A stretch of 64,000 nucleotides of DNA from DASRFA01 sp035651755 (GTDB taxonomy: Bacteria > Desulfobacterota > Binatia > UBA12015), in the NCBI GenBank assembly GCA_035651755.1, contig DASRFA010000060.1, positions 372,001 through 436,000 of the forward strand, written 5' to 3'. The translations under genes were made by a program, and so were the position numbers. Within the stretch, counting starts at the first letter, position 1, and every line of letters begins with the position of its first letter. Shown here one piece after another: positions 38,433-45,997 of the stretch. A model generated the notes under the pieces. The model worked only from the letters and a program-made list of their open reading frames with translations, was not told the DNA's origin and did no database searches.

Positions 38433-39111
38433 CGCTTGTACCTCGATCCCCGAAGACAGAAGGGTTGAAGAGCTGACGTGTTACGCGGTTGCACCCGTAC
38501 CACGTCACCGCATACACCCCAGGCTACCGCTTGCCGAGGACCGTCCTGACCGCCTCGTCCAGCTCCCCGACCGGCAGCCTCAAGAGCAGATCGGCCACCC
38601 GGCTCCTGGGTGCTTTCTCCACGCGATCGGCGATCACCGGAGGTGCCTCACGAGTGCCCGGCGGCAGCGCTCCACAGGGTCGAGTGGGATCGGCTCCATT
38701 GGGTTCGGGTACCCCGATCCCCAATGGCCGCAATCGCTTTTCGGTGTGCCGTTCGCGGCCCAGGCGCCGTGATCGATCGTTTGCTCATCGATGTTCACAC
38801 GCGCTGACCACTGCGTGCACATGGTCCCGGTAGTCGAGCCAAGACGATGCGTTGACGACGAACAAGGCCGGGTGTACTCCTCTGCGCCATCCGGCGGGTG
38901 CCGGTGGGGGACGGACGGCGTGGCGGTGGCCAGCATCAGGGCGTTGTGGGCTGCGGCGAGCCGCGGATACTCGGAGGAGAGGAAGACTCCACGCATTGCC
39001 GCTCGCTATGCGGCTGCGTATGACATGTCAGAATTTGTACTTCCCTCTTGTCTGGCCCGAGCCCGACGACCAAGGTGATGGCCCATACCCCTCTCGGGGA
39101 TGGAGGAAGAG
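38433..39111. other. Poorly coding stretch inside the transposon
   Basis: Apart from one weak minus-strand frame (38,524-38,733), this 680-bp region shows no convincing gene on either strand. Open frames here have no ribosome binding sites and biased composition. It may be a degenerate gene or a long untranslated leader for the small gene at 39,112. Confidence 0.4.
38524..38733 (-). CDS. Possible small hypothetical protein
   Basis: A 69-codon frame whose second half looks protein-like (VIADRVEKAPRSRVADLL, then LPVGELDEAVRTVLGKR, helical with regular charge), while the first part (PEPNGADPTRPCGALPPG) does not. The real start may be internal. It lies upstream of, and in the same direction as, the glycine-rich gene. 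Support is weak. Confidence 0.25.
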   Translation of the reverse strand: MRPLGIGVPEPNGADPTRPCGALPPGTREAPPVIADRVEKAPRSRVADLLLRLPVGELDEAVRTVLGKR

Positions 39112-39255
39112 ATGGCGAAGAAACGGAACGGGGAGGCGGCCCGACCCACCGCCAAAGAGATAAATGAGATGCGCGAGAATCTGCTGCGGCTCACGGCCAT
39201 CTCTCAATCGGCGAAGCGGAAGCAGGCGGGCGCTCGGGAACAGGCTCATCGCTGA
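39112..39255 (+). CDS. Small basic hypothetical protein
   Basis: 47 residues from ATG 39,112, chosen because GGAGG sits 6 nt before it (an ATG at 39,100 is in frame). The product is basic and helical (AKKRNGEAARPTAKEINEMR, LLRLTAISQSAKRK). A strong terminator follows 17 bp after its stop, which supports a real transcription unit. No family recognised. Confidence 0.5.
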   Translation: MAKKRNGEAARPTAKEINEMRENLLRLTAISQSAKRKQAGAREQAHR

Positions 39256-39272
39256 CCCCGAGCTGCCGGATC

Positions 39273-39311
39273 AAAAAAGAGCCACACCATTTTTGGTGTG
39301 GCTCTTTTTTT
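39273..39311. terminator. Strong bidirectional intrinsic terminator
   Basis: Perfect stem AAAAAAGAGCCACACC / GGTGTGGCTCTTTTTT with an ATTTTT loop, flanked by an A-tract on one side and a T-tract on the other, so it can end transcription in both directions. Confidence 0.92.
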
Positions 39312-39334
39312 GTCAGCGGTGTACGTCGTCAGTC

Positions 39335-40222
39335 ATGCAATCCGACATCTTGGCCGTCATCTTCGACTATGACGATACGCTTGTACCCGACTCGACGACG
39401 AAGCTGCTGAGAGCCCACGACGTCGACGCAGACAAATTCTGGAAAGACGCGCGAGAGCTAGTCAAGAAGGGGTACGACGCCGCCCCTGCCTATCTCAACA
39501 TGCTCCTCGATCTCATCGGGGACGAGAAGCCGCTGGGGCCTTTGACGAATGACAAGTTGCGTGCGTTCGGTGCAACTCTCGACGCCGAATACTTCCTCGG
39601 GATTCCGGATCTCTTCGTCGATCTGCGAAAGGAGGTCACGAAAATCCTCAAAGACGGCAAGATCGAGTTTTACATTATTTCCGGAGGCTTGAAGCCCATC
39701 ATCGAGGGATCGCGAATCGTCAAGGAGCACTTTCAGGGCGTTTATGCCTCCGAGCTAGGCGGTCAGACGCCTGGCGGAACACTGCGACATATCAAACGAT
39801 GCATCACGTTCACGGAGAAGACGCGGTACCTCTTTGAGATCAACAAAGGCGTCGATCCGGCCGTCGGCGCGGGAAGACCCGAGCTGGTGAACCGGTACGT
39901 CAAGAAGGACCAGAGGAGGATCCCGTTCCGCAACATGATCTACGTGGGAGACGGGCACACGGACATCCCGTGTTTCTCGTTAGTCGGAAAGGGCACGTAC
40001 GCGGAACCTGGGGGGACCGCATTCGCGGTCTTCGACAAAACGAAGCCAGACAAAGCCAAAGATGCCTTCCGCGAATTCTTGAAAGCCGGGCGCGTGACGA
40101 GCATGCATTTCCCGCGGTATCGAGAGGATGACGAATTGGGAGCGCTTCTCCGACAAGCTGTCGCAGCGCGGTGTAGCGACATCGCAATTCGGGGAAGCGA
40201 GGCGGAGTCGGAGGAGGAGTGA
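39335..40222 (+). CDS. HAD-superfamily phosphohydrolase
   Basis: 295 residues from ATG 39,335. Motif I is DYDDTLVPDS (Asp nucleophile and acid), motif II lies in FYIISGGLKPI and motif IV is YVGDGHTDIPCFS. A helical cap domain fills residues 25-110. The C-terminal 60 residues are charged and end with an acidic tail (GSEAESEEE). The substrate is unknown. GC content and codon use are clearly below those of the host genes. It starts 24 bp after a terminator with no clear ribosome binding site, so its expression may start close to the ATG. Confidence 0.85.
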   Translation: MQSDILAVIFDYDDTLVPDSTTKLLRAHDVDADKFWKDARELVKKGYDAAPAYLNMLLDLIGDEKPLGPLTNDKLRAFGATLDAEYFLGIPDLFVDLRKEVTKILKDGKIEFYIISGGLKPIIEGSRIVKEHFQGVYASELGGQTPGGTLRHIKRCITFTEKTRYLFEINKGVDPAVGAGRPELVNRYVKKDQRRIPFRNMIYVGDGHTDIPCFSLVGKGTYAEPGGTAFAVFDKTKPDKAKDAFREFLKAGRVTSMHFPRYREDDELGALLRQAVAARCSDIAIRGSEAESEEE

Positions 40223-40264
40223 CCGGAGGCGCCCGCGCTCCATGTCGCCCCTCCCACGTGCTGG

Positions 40265-41455
40265 CTAGCTGGCCGCGCCGATACCCAGCTCGTGCATCGC
40301 GTGGATCAAGCAGCGGACGTTGTGACAGAGGATCTTGAGAAGAACCTCGTTGACCTGAGCCTCCCATAGCCGGCTGCGCACCGAGTCGCCGAACACACGC
40401 TTGATTGCCGAGAATGTCGACTCGACGTTGCTCCGCTTGTGATAATGCGCCGCGAACTCGTCCTTCCGGTAGGCGAATAGATGGAACAGACGGTTCCAGG
40501 CCGGTGCCCTGGGGTCCGGTCGCGAGTTGAACTTCATCGGGATGTACGGCGCGGCGCCCTTGCTGACGGCCAGCTCGACGTTGAGTCGGCCGCTGTACGC
40601 CTTGTCGGCTGACACCTCGCGGATCGCGAAGTTCTTCGCAGTCTCGCGGAACAGCGGCTCGAACTGCGGCGAGTCGTGCGAGTTGTGCACGCCGATTCGG
40701 ACGGACGTCACGACGTTGGTCTTGACGCCGACCATCGCGTGAGCCTTGACCCAACCCCGGCCCACCCGCTCACCGCGGTACTTCATCGTATAGTACCGAG
40801 AGAATTGCGACGTCCCGAAACCCGTGGAGTCGACGGCGAAGTCGTGCTCGACCTCGCTGAGGGGCAGGCTGCTCGCGACGATCAGATCGTGAAGGATCGG
40901 CGTCACGTCGGCCCGCTCGATGACCTCAAACACGGAGTTGTAGTGCGGGGCGCGGGCAATGAAGCCCTTCGCCTGCGCCTCTCGCAGATCGGTCGCGACC
41001 CGGCGGCCCGACATCGTGGAGTAGACCTTGAAGGCCGCCGCAAAGAGCATGTCAGAAAGCGGCAAACGAGGACGCCCGGTCCGCTGCGTTGGCGTCGGGA
41101 TCGGCGACACGAGGTCATGGAGGAGATGGCAGAACGTCTCCTTCTCCGTCGTCTGCGCGGTGTTGTATGCGGGCCAGAGCTGCGGATAGGAGACGCGCCC
41201 CGGGCGCGGTCCCGTCGGATACCCGTCTTTCCACTCCCCCCGCCTCACCGCGAACCCCACCGCGTGGATGTGTTTGCACGCGCTGCCGTGCTGCTCGTAG
41301 TCGGGGCAAGTACACGTGCTGTCTCCGCCCACGATTCTGACGGCGTACGAGCGCGACCCGGACTGCGACGGCACGTACCAGGCGTTTCCCTTGCGGATGA
41401 TGTTCGCCGTCGCCGCGATCATCATGCCCCGGTGCTCACGAACGTCCATCGTCAT
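40265..41455 (-). CDS. DDE transposase with N-terminal SWIM zinc finger
   Basis: 396 residues from ATG 41,455. Residues 48-62 form a SWIM finger (Cys48-x-Cys50-x9-Cys60-x-His62). The remainder is a transposase of the IS4/IS5 superfamily kind with candidate catalytic residues Asp209 (FAVDSTGFG), Asp284 (SADKAYSG) and Glu345 (RSNVESTFSAIKR). I see no inverted repeats hugging this gene alone, so it is more likely the mobility gene of the whole 8.5-kb element than a separate insertion sequence. The SWIM domain is probably for DNA binding. The gene is full length and not obviously damaged. Confidence 0.88.
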   Translation of the reverse strand: MTMDVREHRGMMIAATANIIRKGNAWYVPSQSGSRSYAVRIVGGDSTCTCPDYEQHGSACKHIHAVGFAVRRGEWKDGYPTGPRPGRVSYPQLWPAYNTAQTTEKETFCHLLHDLVSPIPTPTQRTGRPRLPLSDMLFAAAFKVYSTMSGRRVATDLREAQAKGFIARAPHYNSVFEVIERADVTPILHDLIVASSLPLSEVEHDFAVDSTGFGTSQFSRYYTMKYRGERVGRGWVKAHAMVGVKTNVVTSVRIGVHNSHDSPQFEPLFRETAKNFAIREVSADKAYSGRLNVELAVSKGAAPYIPMKFNSRPDPRAPAWNRLFHLFAYRKDEFAAHYHKRSNVESTFSAIKRVFGDSVRSRLWEAQVNEVLLKILCHNVRCLIHAMHELGIGAAS

Positions 41456-41494
41456 CCCTTGCAGTAGCTACTATTACTCGCTACATTGAGGGGG

Positions 41495-41523
41495 TTGACG
41501 AGTCAATACGTATTGTATTTATT
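41495..41523 (+). promoter_or_regulatory. AT-rich promoter with palindromic operator
   Basis: TTGACG (41,495-41,500) and TTTATT or TATTTA (41,516-41,523) could be -35 and -10 boxes for the zinc-ribbon gene. The palindrome AATACGTATT (41,505-41,514) lies between them. The dyad TTGAC-GA-GTCAA (41,495-41,506) also offers a divergent -35 box toward the transposase gene. Confidence 0.55.
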
Positions 41524-41551
41524 TTCAGTAAATCATTTCGGGGGTGAGTCG

Positions 41552-41725
41552 ATGCCGAAGCGCTCGAAGGAGCCAGAGTTGGGAATGGTGACCTTGACTG
41601 GGGCTCGGTGCCGTTGCGGCCACGAGTGGCTGCCCCGACTGAACCCAGAGACCGGGGAGCGCGAGCGGCCTACCGTGTGTCCGAAGTGCAAGAGCCCGCG
41701 GTGGGATAAGCCCAAACGGCCGTAG
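41552..41725 (+). CDS. Small zinc-ribbon protein
   Basis: 57 residues from ATG 41,552 behind GGGGGTGAG. Two zinc knuckles (CRCGHEW at residues 20-26 and CPKCKSPRWDKP near the end) flank the linker PRLNPETGERERPTV. Tiny proteins ending CPKCKSxxWdkP are widespread and usually lie near toxin-antitoxin or nuclease genes, but I know of no proven function. It forms its own unit between a promoter and a strong terminator. Confidence 0.7.
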   Translation: MPKRSKEPELGMVTLTGARCRCGHEWLPRLNPETGERERPTVCPKCKSPRWDKPKRP

Positions 41726-41735
41726 CTCTCATCAA

Positions 41736-41775
41736 AAGAAGAGGCCCCTTCCCGATCGGGAAGGGGCCTCTTCTG
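41736..41775. terminator. Bidirectional terminator between zinc-ribbon and SecB-like genes
   Basis: Perfect 17-bp stem AGAAGAGGCCCCTTCCC / GGGAAGGGGCCTCTTCT with a GATC loop (41,737-41,774), placed between convergent genes. Confidence 0.88.
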
Positions 41776-41794
41776 CCCAGTTGAGGGCGAGCCG

Positions 41795-42352
41795 CTACTC
41801 GCCTGACGCCCTCCGCGGTCTCGGTACCACCGAGAGGTTCGCCTTGGGTTTTTCTTCCGCAGCCCGCTCGGGCTCGGGCTTGTTGTCGGTCTCGGCCGCG
41901 AGTCGATTGAACAGTTCGCCAGCCATCACCGGAGGTGCGACAATCGCTGGCAAGCCGAGGCGCCCACAGGAGGTTTGTAGAAACTCGCGGAAATACGGAT
42001 GCGCGTTGAACACTCCGCTTGTTTGGGCAAAAGCCGTCGCCAGCTCCGGAGTGATCGAAAGACCGTTCTTTTCCAGATTCGCTTCATTGAACTGGTAGAG
42101 AACGCGAATCTTGCACGACAGCTTCGCTATGACCGCTTGCTCCAGCCCGCGAGCCTTGACCGCGTACGTAATCACCGCCTCAAGGAAGCCATTCGGGCGA
42201 AGCTGCCCCACTCCAGAATACGAGGTGTCTATTTCGATCTCACGTGGGAGCACACCTCGCATGAGGCGTTGCGCCTCGATGCTCTCGAACTCGACGCTCT
42301 TGATCTTGATGAGCGCGGCCAAGCGTTGGACCAGTGCCACCATGATCCCCAT
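41795..42352 (-). CDS. SecB-like chaperone of a toxin-antitoxin-chaperone (TAC) operon
   Basis: 185 residues from ATG 42,352 (GGAAGGAAGG upstream). The SecB fold shows in GFLEAVITYAVKARG, KLSCKIRVLYQF and especially the C-terminal block FNAHPYFREFLQTSCGRLGLPAI, matching the SecB signature of an aromatic-Pro-Tyr stretch followed by a Gly-Leu-Pro. A 40-residue charged tail (NKPEPERAAEEKPKA) is extra. In TAC systems such as M. tuberculosis HigBA-SecB, this protein stabilises the antitoxin instead of serving general export. It is the third gene after higB and higA, 20 bp downstream. Confidence 0.82.
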   Translation of the reverse strand: MGIMVALVQRLAALIKIKSVEFESIEAQRLMRGVLPREIEIDTSYSGVGQLRPNGFLEAVITYAVKARGLEQAVIAKLSCKIRVLYQFNEANLEKNGLSITPELATAFAQTSGVFNAHPYFREFLQTSCGRLGLPAIVAPPVMAGELFNRLAAETDNKPEPERAAEEKPKANLSVVPRPRRASGE

Positions 42353-42372
42353 CCTTCCTTCCTGAGCGGTCG

Positions 42373-42735
42373 CTAGCCAGCGTTGGCGCGCCGCTTATAC
42401 CGGTGTCGCATTCGCACGGATGCCACCGGCTGAGCCCAGCTTTGCTTCTTGAAACGTGCGAGCGGCTCGACTCCAACAGTGATACGCACCCCGAGGGCAT
42501 ACGCGAGCTTCGACAGCGTCCGAAGGCTCATGTTGCGATCTCCGCGGAGCAATTGTGTCGTGTAAGGTCGGCTGCACTTGAGCAGTTTCGTCAACTTGAC
42601 CTTATCGAGCCCCTGTTGCTCCATGAGGTCATGAAAGACGCTTGCGACTGTTTGAATGAGCATCTCCGCTTCAATCTCAGGCTCGAGATTCTCATCCGAT
42701 GAAACTTTCACCGTTTGCTTCCCCTTCATGTTCAT
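42373..42735 (-). CDS. higA: HigA-type antitoxin with C-terminal extension (candidate chaperone-addiction region)
   Basis: 120 residues from ATG 42,735, overlapping the toxin stop as ATGA. The HTH is classic Xre/HigA: LDKVKLTKLLKCSRPYTTQL and NMSLRTLSKLAYALGVRIT. The N-terminal 35 residues are acidic. The last 30 residues (ARFKKQSWAQPVASVRMRHR) extend beyond the HTH and contain aromatic and basic residues, the place where SecB-dependent antitoxins carry a chaperone-addiction (ChAD) segment. It would neutralise HigB and repress the operon. Confidence 0.82.
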   Translation of the reverse strand: MNMKGKQTVKVSSDENLEPEIEAEMLIQTVASVFHDLMEQQGLDKVKLTKLLKCSRPYTTQLLRGDRNMSLRTLSKLAYALGVRITVGVEPLARFKKQSWAQPVASVRMRHRYKRRANAG

Positions 42736-43139
42736 CCAGCGACGCGCTTATCGTCCAACACAGCGACTTTGCCGCGCCGATATTCCTCCTGGAGCTGCAT
42801 CGCCCGCTCGATCGCCGAGTGCGGCAGCTTCCGATTGATCCGCGCGCCACCCGCTAGCAGGATCATCTGCCCCCGATCATGGAAGCACAAAAGGCGCCAC
42901 GCTTTCGTTTTGAAGGCAAAGATTCCCCCCTCCACCCGAGAGAACTGCTCTCGATTACGACGAATCTTACCCTCGGCCATTCGCCGGAGGAGCGCCCAGA
43001 ATCGCGCCTGATCTCGTCGCGTGAGGCCGAGAAGAAAGTCGGCAGCCGGCTGATCCCCGGAAGCAAGCCTCAAGTACACGATCGTCCTCACCGGCCCGCA
43101 GACTGCGATCTCTCCCGCCGTGGGGAACGCCCTCGCCAT
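42732..43139 (-). CDS. higB: HigB/RelE-superfamily toxin (phage-derived Gp49-like)
   Basis: 135 residues from ATG 43,139 with GGAGGGG upstream. The fold is visible in ADFLLGLTRRDQARFWALLRRM, QFSRVEGGIFAFKTKAWRL and LCFHDRGQMILLAGGARIN, the Gp49/HigB pattern of a ribosome-dependent mRNA interferase. A 30-residue C-terminal helix (AIERAMQLQEEYRRGK) follows. Toxin-first gene order is typical of HigBA. It is driven by a clear sigma-70 promoter at 43,203-43,230. Confidence 0.83.
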   Translation of the reverse strand: MARAFPTAGEIAVCGPVRTIVYLRLASGDQPAADFLLGLTRRDQARFWALLRRMAEGKIRRNREQFSRVEGGIFAFKTKAWRLLCFHDRGQMILLAGGARINRKLPHSAIERAMQLQEEYRRGKVAVLDDKRVAG

Positions 43140-43202
43140 ACAACCCCTCCACTTGCCGGCGTTCGTTCACCACGCCCCTGGTATCGGCGCCAGCGAAAGG
43201 GT

Positions 43203-43230
43203 ACATTAGCGGATATGTAAAGGGAGTCAA
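43203..43230 (-). promoter_or_regulatory. Sigma-70 promoter of the TAC operon
   Basis: Minus strand TTGACT (43,225-43,230), 16-nt spacer, TAATGT (43,203-43,208), about 65 bp before the higB start. It is much closer to the sigma-70 consensus than host promoters in the window. Confidence 0.7.
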
Positions 43231-43432
43231 CCGCCAGCGAGTGCGCTGCGGGGTATCCGTTGCAGCAGCGCAGTGCGGCGGATGGGGCATGTCGAGTGGA
43301 GGCGCTCGCGATTGCGCACTGCGTCAGTCTCGATCATGCCATACGGGCAGCTAGTCGTTGCAAAATTCGGTTGCGTCAGAACGAGATTTCATAAACCGAT
43401 GACTTTGCTGGCGATTCTGTGGACCGGACCAA

Positions 43433-43975
43433 ATGACCAATCTGAGCACGATGGCGCACTCGACGAGTGACCGCGTTCTGGGCTTGCGTGCCGAACCGCG
43501 TGCTGTTCAGTGGGCGGTCGTCAAGGGCACGCAGGCCGCACCTATCCTCGAAGCAGATGGCCGATCGGAAGCACCGAAGTCGTTCGATGAACCAGCGGCA
43601 TTGTCCTGGATGCGTCAGCAGGTTTTGGATCTAGTTGCGACGTACGCACCCACCGCTGTCGGGGTTCGTTTCGCTGAGCACTTTCGTCCCGGCGGCCGTC
43701 AGAGTGCGAGCAATCGTGAGGCTGATAGCAAACGTTCTCGCATGGAAGGGGTCGTGCTGGAGGCCGCCCACTCTCGTAACCTACCAATCCTCGCCGGCTC
43801 CTTAGCAACGATCTCCTCACGGCTTCATACTAGGAAGGCGAAGGACTACATCGATAGCGCGAGTGTGCGGGGACTCGACCTCAGTGACGTCCCGAAACCG
43901 CGCCGCGAGGCCGTGCTCGTTGCAATCGCTCAACTTCCGGAGTCATCGGCGGAAACCACGGGTGATGTCAAATGA
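43433..43975 (+). CDS. RuvC/RNase H-fold-like protein paired with a kinase
   Basis: 180 residues from ATG 43,433 (ATG 43,451 is a possible start). The order of elements suggests an RNase H/RuvC-like fold: first strand pair RVLGLRAEPRAVQWAVVKG, a strand ending in Glu (APTAVGVRFAEHF), then a helix and strand (SRMEGVVLEAAHSRNLPILA). Acidic residues sit where such nucleases hold metal, but only some are in place, so activity is uncertain. The stop overlaps the kinase start (ATGA), so the two are made together. No characterised system with this pair is known to me. Confidence 0.6.
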   Translation: MTNLSTMAHSTSDRVLGLRAEPRAVQWAVVKGTQAAPILEADGRSEAPKSFDEPAALSWMRQQVLDLVATYAPTAVGVRFAEHFRPGGRQSASNREADSKRSRMEGVVLEAAHSRNLPILAGSLATISSRLHTRKAKDYIDSASVRGLDLSDVPKPRREAVLVAIAQLPESSAETTGDVK

Positions 43976-45015
43976 AGATCCGCGCTACTGTCGACTATGA
44001 GCAGCTGCGCCAGATCGGCGTGGGCCAGGGTCTAAACTCTACCGTGTACCTCGCCAAAGACCCGCAATTGGCCGGGGAACTCGCCGTCAAGGAAGTGCCC
44101 TTATCCTCCTTTCCGAACACGGCGGGCTACTTCACTGAGGCCCAGGCGATGTTCGCGGCCGACCACCCCAACGTTGCGCCCGTTCTTTGGGCGGGAACCA
44201 CCGCCAGTCACATCTGTATGGCGATGCCCTTTTTTCGCAACGGATCACTGGCGGACAAGGCCGGCGCGGGGCCGCTCCGATTGTCCGACGTGATCAGATA
44301 TGGGCAAGACGTCGTCGCCGGGCTCGGCAGCATCCACCGGGCGGGCTATATCCACTTCGACGTCAAGCCATCCAACGTGCTGATCTCGGACACCGACAGC
44401 GGACTCGTGGCCGATTTCGGGCAATCCCGCGCATTCGGTCCAGGCGGCGTGGTGAGCATTCCGCAGATGTACCGCTACTGCGTGCCGCCCGAATGGTTCT
44501 CCGGGGCCGCGATGACGACCTTAGCCGATGTATACCAGGTGGGTTTGCTTCTCTACCGGATCGCCAATGGGGAAGATCATTGGAAAAAGCAGATCCCCCT
44601 GCCGACCGCACTCGCGGCCAAGGTCACCGCGGGCCGCTTCCCTGACCGCTCCTTGTTCCTGCCGCACGTCCCCGACCCGCTTCGTCGCGTAATACGGAAG
44701 GCACTTCATCCGGATCCAGTCCGTCGCTATCAGAGTGCGAGCGAATTGGGCGCTGCGCTCGGTCGCGTACCGGTGCGCCTCAATTGGCGATGCTCGCCAG
44801 GGCCGGCTGGCGAAATAACGTGGGAGGCGGACCGCGACGGCCAACCGTCACTCCTGATAGAGTTGGCTCCAGGGAGCGGCGGTGGTTGGGACGTGAAGAT
44901 GTTTACAAAGGGCTCGACACTGCGTCGGCAGGGTGCGTCGACGTACTGGCGGACAAACATCAAGCGGACCGAAGCAGAACGCCACCTCTCAGCGCATTTC
45001 AAGGAGATAGCCTAG
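43972..45015 (+). CDS. Hanks-type serine/threonine protein kinase
   Basis: 347 residues from ATG 43,972. All key kinase elements are present: glycine-rich loop IGVGQGLNSTVYLA, Lys40 in ELAVKEV, catalytic loop HFDVKPSNV (Asp130, Lys132, Asn135) and DFG at 148-150. The activation segment lacks the usual APE (VPPEWF instead). After the kinase domain (to about 265) comes a 75-residue C-terminal domain rich in Trp and Gly (ITWEADRDGQPSLLIELAPG). There is no transmembrane segment. Coupled to a RuvC-like gene on a transposon, it may be part of a defence or conflict module; that role is inference. Confidence 0.88.
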   Translation: MKIRATVDYEQLRQIGVGQGLNSTVYLAKDPQLAGELAVKEVPLSSFPNTAGYFTEAQAMFAADHPNVAPVLWAGTTASHICMAMPFFRNGSLADKAGAGPLRLSDVIRYGQDVVAGLGSIHRAGYIHFDVKPSNVLISDTDSGLVADFGQSRAFGPGGVVSIPQMYRYCVPPEWFSGAAMTTLADVYQVGLLLYRIANGEDHWKKQIPLPTALAAKVTAGRFPDRSLFLPHVPDPLRRVIRKALHPDPVRRYQSASELGAALGRVPVRLNWRCSPGPAGEITWEADRDGQPSLLIELAPGSGGGWDVKMFTKGSTLRRQGASTYWRTNIKRTEAERHLSAHFKEIA

Positions 45016-45218
45016 ACCTCGACTCGCTCAACGTAGCGCCCTCGAAGCCTCCACGAGAAGTCGTCCGCCGGCGTGGTTCCCGCCGTGCGTTCCCGGAAAC
45101 ATCTGACGCAATACGGGTTCTCAAGATACGCCAGGCCACTAGCTGCCATTTCTGAATCGCAATAGCGGCAGCGGCGGATTTCCTCCGCAACCAACAGCGC
45201 CTTTTTCGGCCTGCCCAT
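45012..45218 (-). CDS. Small CxxC zinc-binding protein
   Basis: 68 residues from ATG 45,218 (AAGAAGG upstream). Two CxxC pairs (CRYC at residues 17-20 and CVRC at 37-40) form a zinc ribbon between a basic start (MGRPKKALLVAEEI) and a tail (FSWRLRGRYVERVEV). It overlaps the convergent kinase gene by 4 nt and lies 30 bp after the ribbon-helix-helix gene in the same direction. No function known. Confidence 0.65.
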   Translation of the reverse strand: MGRPKKALLVAEEIRRCRYCDSEMAASGLAYLENPYCVRCFRERTAGTTPADDFSWRLRGRYVERVEV

Positions 45219-45248
45219 CGCCGTACCTTCTTCCGGTCCCGGCTACGT

Positions 45249-45464
45249 CTACGTCGACTCGTTCGCGACCGATGCCGGGAACCCCCCGAGCCAGCCCTCG
45301 CGCTCAACCTCGCGCAGCTTCGCCCTCAACAGCTCTTCCGCGACCTCCGTGGGTGTCTTCCCGAACCGCCCGGTTTGGGCGAGCAAATTCAGCAGTTCCC
45401 AGACCTGGACGGTCGTGGAGATGGGGAACCGCTTGACACCGCCAGGGTTCCGCGGGCGTGACAT
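45249..45464 (-). CDS. Ribbon-helix-helix-like DNA-binding protein
   Basis: 71 residues from ATG 45,464 with TTGGAGCC upstream. The core VKRFPISTTVQVWELLNLLA, then TPTEVAEELLRAKLREVE, has one strand and two helices as in RHH (Arc/CopG) regulators. It probably binds the repeat CTAG-AGA-CTAG just upstream of its start and represses its own two-gene unit with the CxxC protein. Confidence 0.65.
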   Translation of the reverse strand: MSRPRNPGGVKRFPISTTVQVWELLNLLAQTGRFGKTPTEVAEELLRAKLREVEREGWLGGFPASVANEST

Positions 45465-45477
45465 AACGAGGCTCCAA

Positions 45478-45488
45478 CTAGAGACTAG
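45478..45488 (-). promoter_or_regulatory. Candidate RHH operator
   Basis: CTAGAGACTAG, a repeated palindromic CTAG pair 14 bp upstream of the RHH gene start. RHH proteins typically bind such short paired half-sites. Confidence 0.4.
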
Positions 45489-45940
45489 ATATGTCACGCC
45501 GCATGGTCTGGCGCCAGCGCGAAACGCCGTGATTACGCCACGATCGACGACTGATCCCCGGAAGACGGCTTTCCAGAAGCTCTCCTGGTGAGACAGACGG
45601 CGCCACCGGGATTCATCGCGGACCGGCTGCTATCCCATACATGCGCGACGAGAAAACCCTGAAATATCGCCGTGTTCACTCCGGTCCGGCGCTCCTTGGG
45701 TCGCCAGCGTGGTTGATTTAGTCGGGGCCGGGGTTCTATCGCCCGGCCGAAAGCAGGGCGCACCGACGCCCCTCTGGCACCCGATCGCCTTACAACGTCG
45801 TTCGGGGTCCCGGTGGCCTTGTCCGAAGCGCCGTAGTGGCCAGGGCGGCCGTACGTTGGCGACCCTACCTATCGCTGGGCTACGATGGCGAGGCGGGCCG
45901 TCGAGAGAGCGGCCCGCGAAGCGGAATGCCTGCAAACAAT

Positions 45941-45997
45941 GGGCTTTACGGGCAACCGCCCGACTTCTCGGGCAAATGCGAGTTTGCGGGCAAAGCC
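45941..45997. repeat. Transposon right end with subterminal repeats
   Basis: Contains CTTTACGGGCAAC (45,944-45,956), CTTCTCGGGCAAA (45,964-45,976) and the outer GTTTGCGGGCAAAGCC (45,982-45,997), the inverted copy of the left terminus. These are further variants of the TTGCCCGnAAA word. Confidence 0.75.

Larger units (their letters stand above)
37467..45997. mobile_element. 8.5-kb cargo transposon with inverted ends and 9-bp target duplication
   Basis: The element begins with GGCTTTGCCCGCAAAC-N5-TTTGCC (37,467-37,493) and ends with the inverted copy (45,971-45,997): 16 bp perfect, 22 of 27 overall, with identical 5-nt spacing. The 9-bp ACATGCGCG flanks both ends in direct orientation. The inside has lower GC, looser codon use and AT-rich sigma-70-like promoters unlike the host sequence. 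It holds a SWIM/DDE transposase and about thirteen cargo genes, among them a toxin-antitoxin-chaperone operon and a RuvC-like/kinase pair. The boundaries are seen directly; which protein mobilises it is inference. Confidence 0.85.

Noticed and set aside
40223..41551. A stand-alone insertion sequence formed by the SWIM transposase
   Set aside because: I found no inverted repeats or target duplication immediately flanking the gene, whereas clear ends exist at 37,467 and 45,997.
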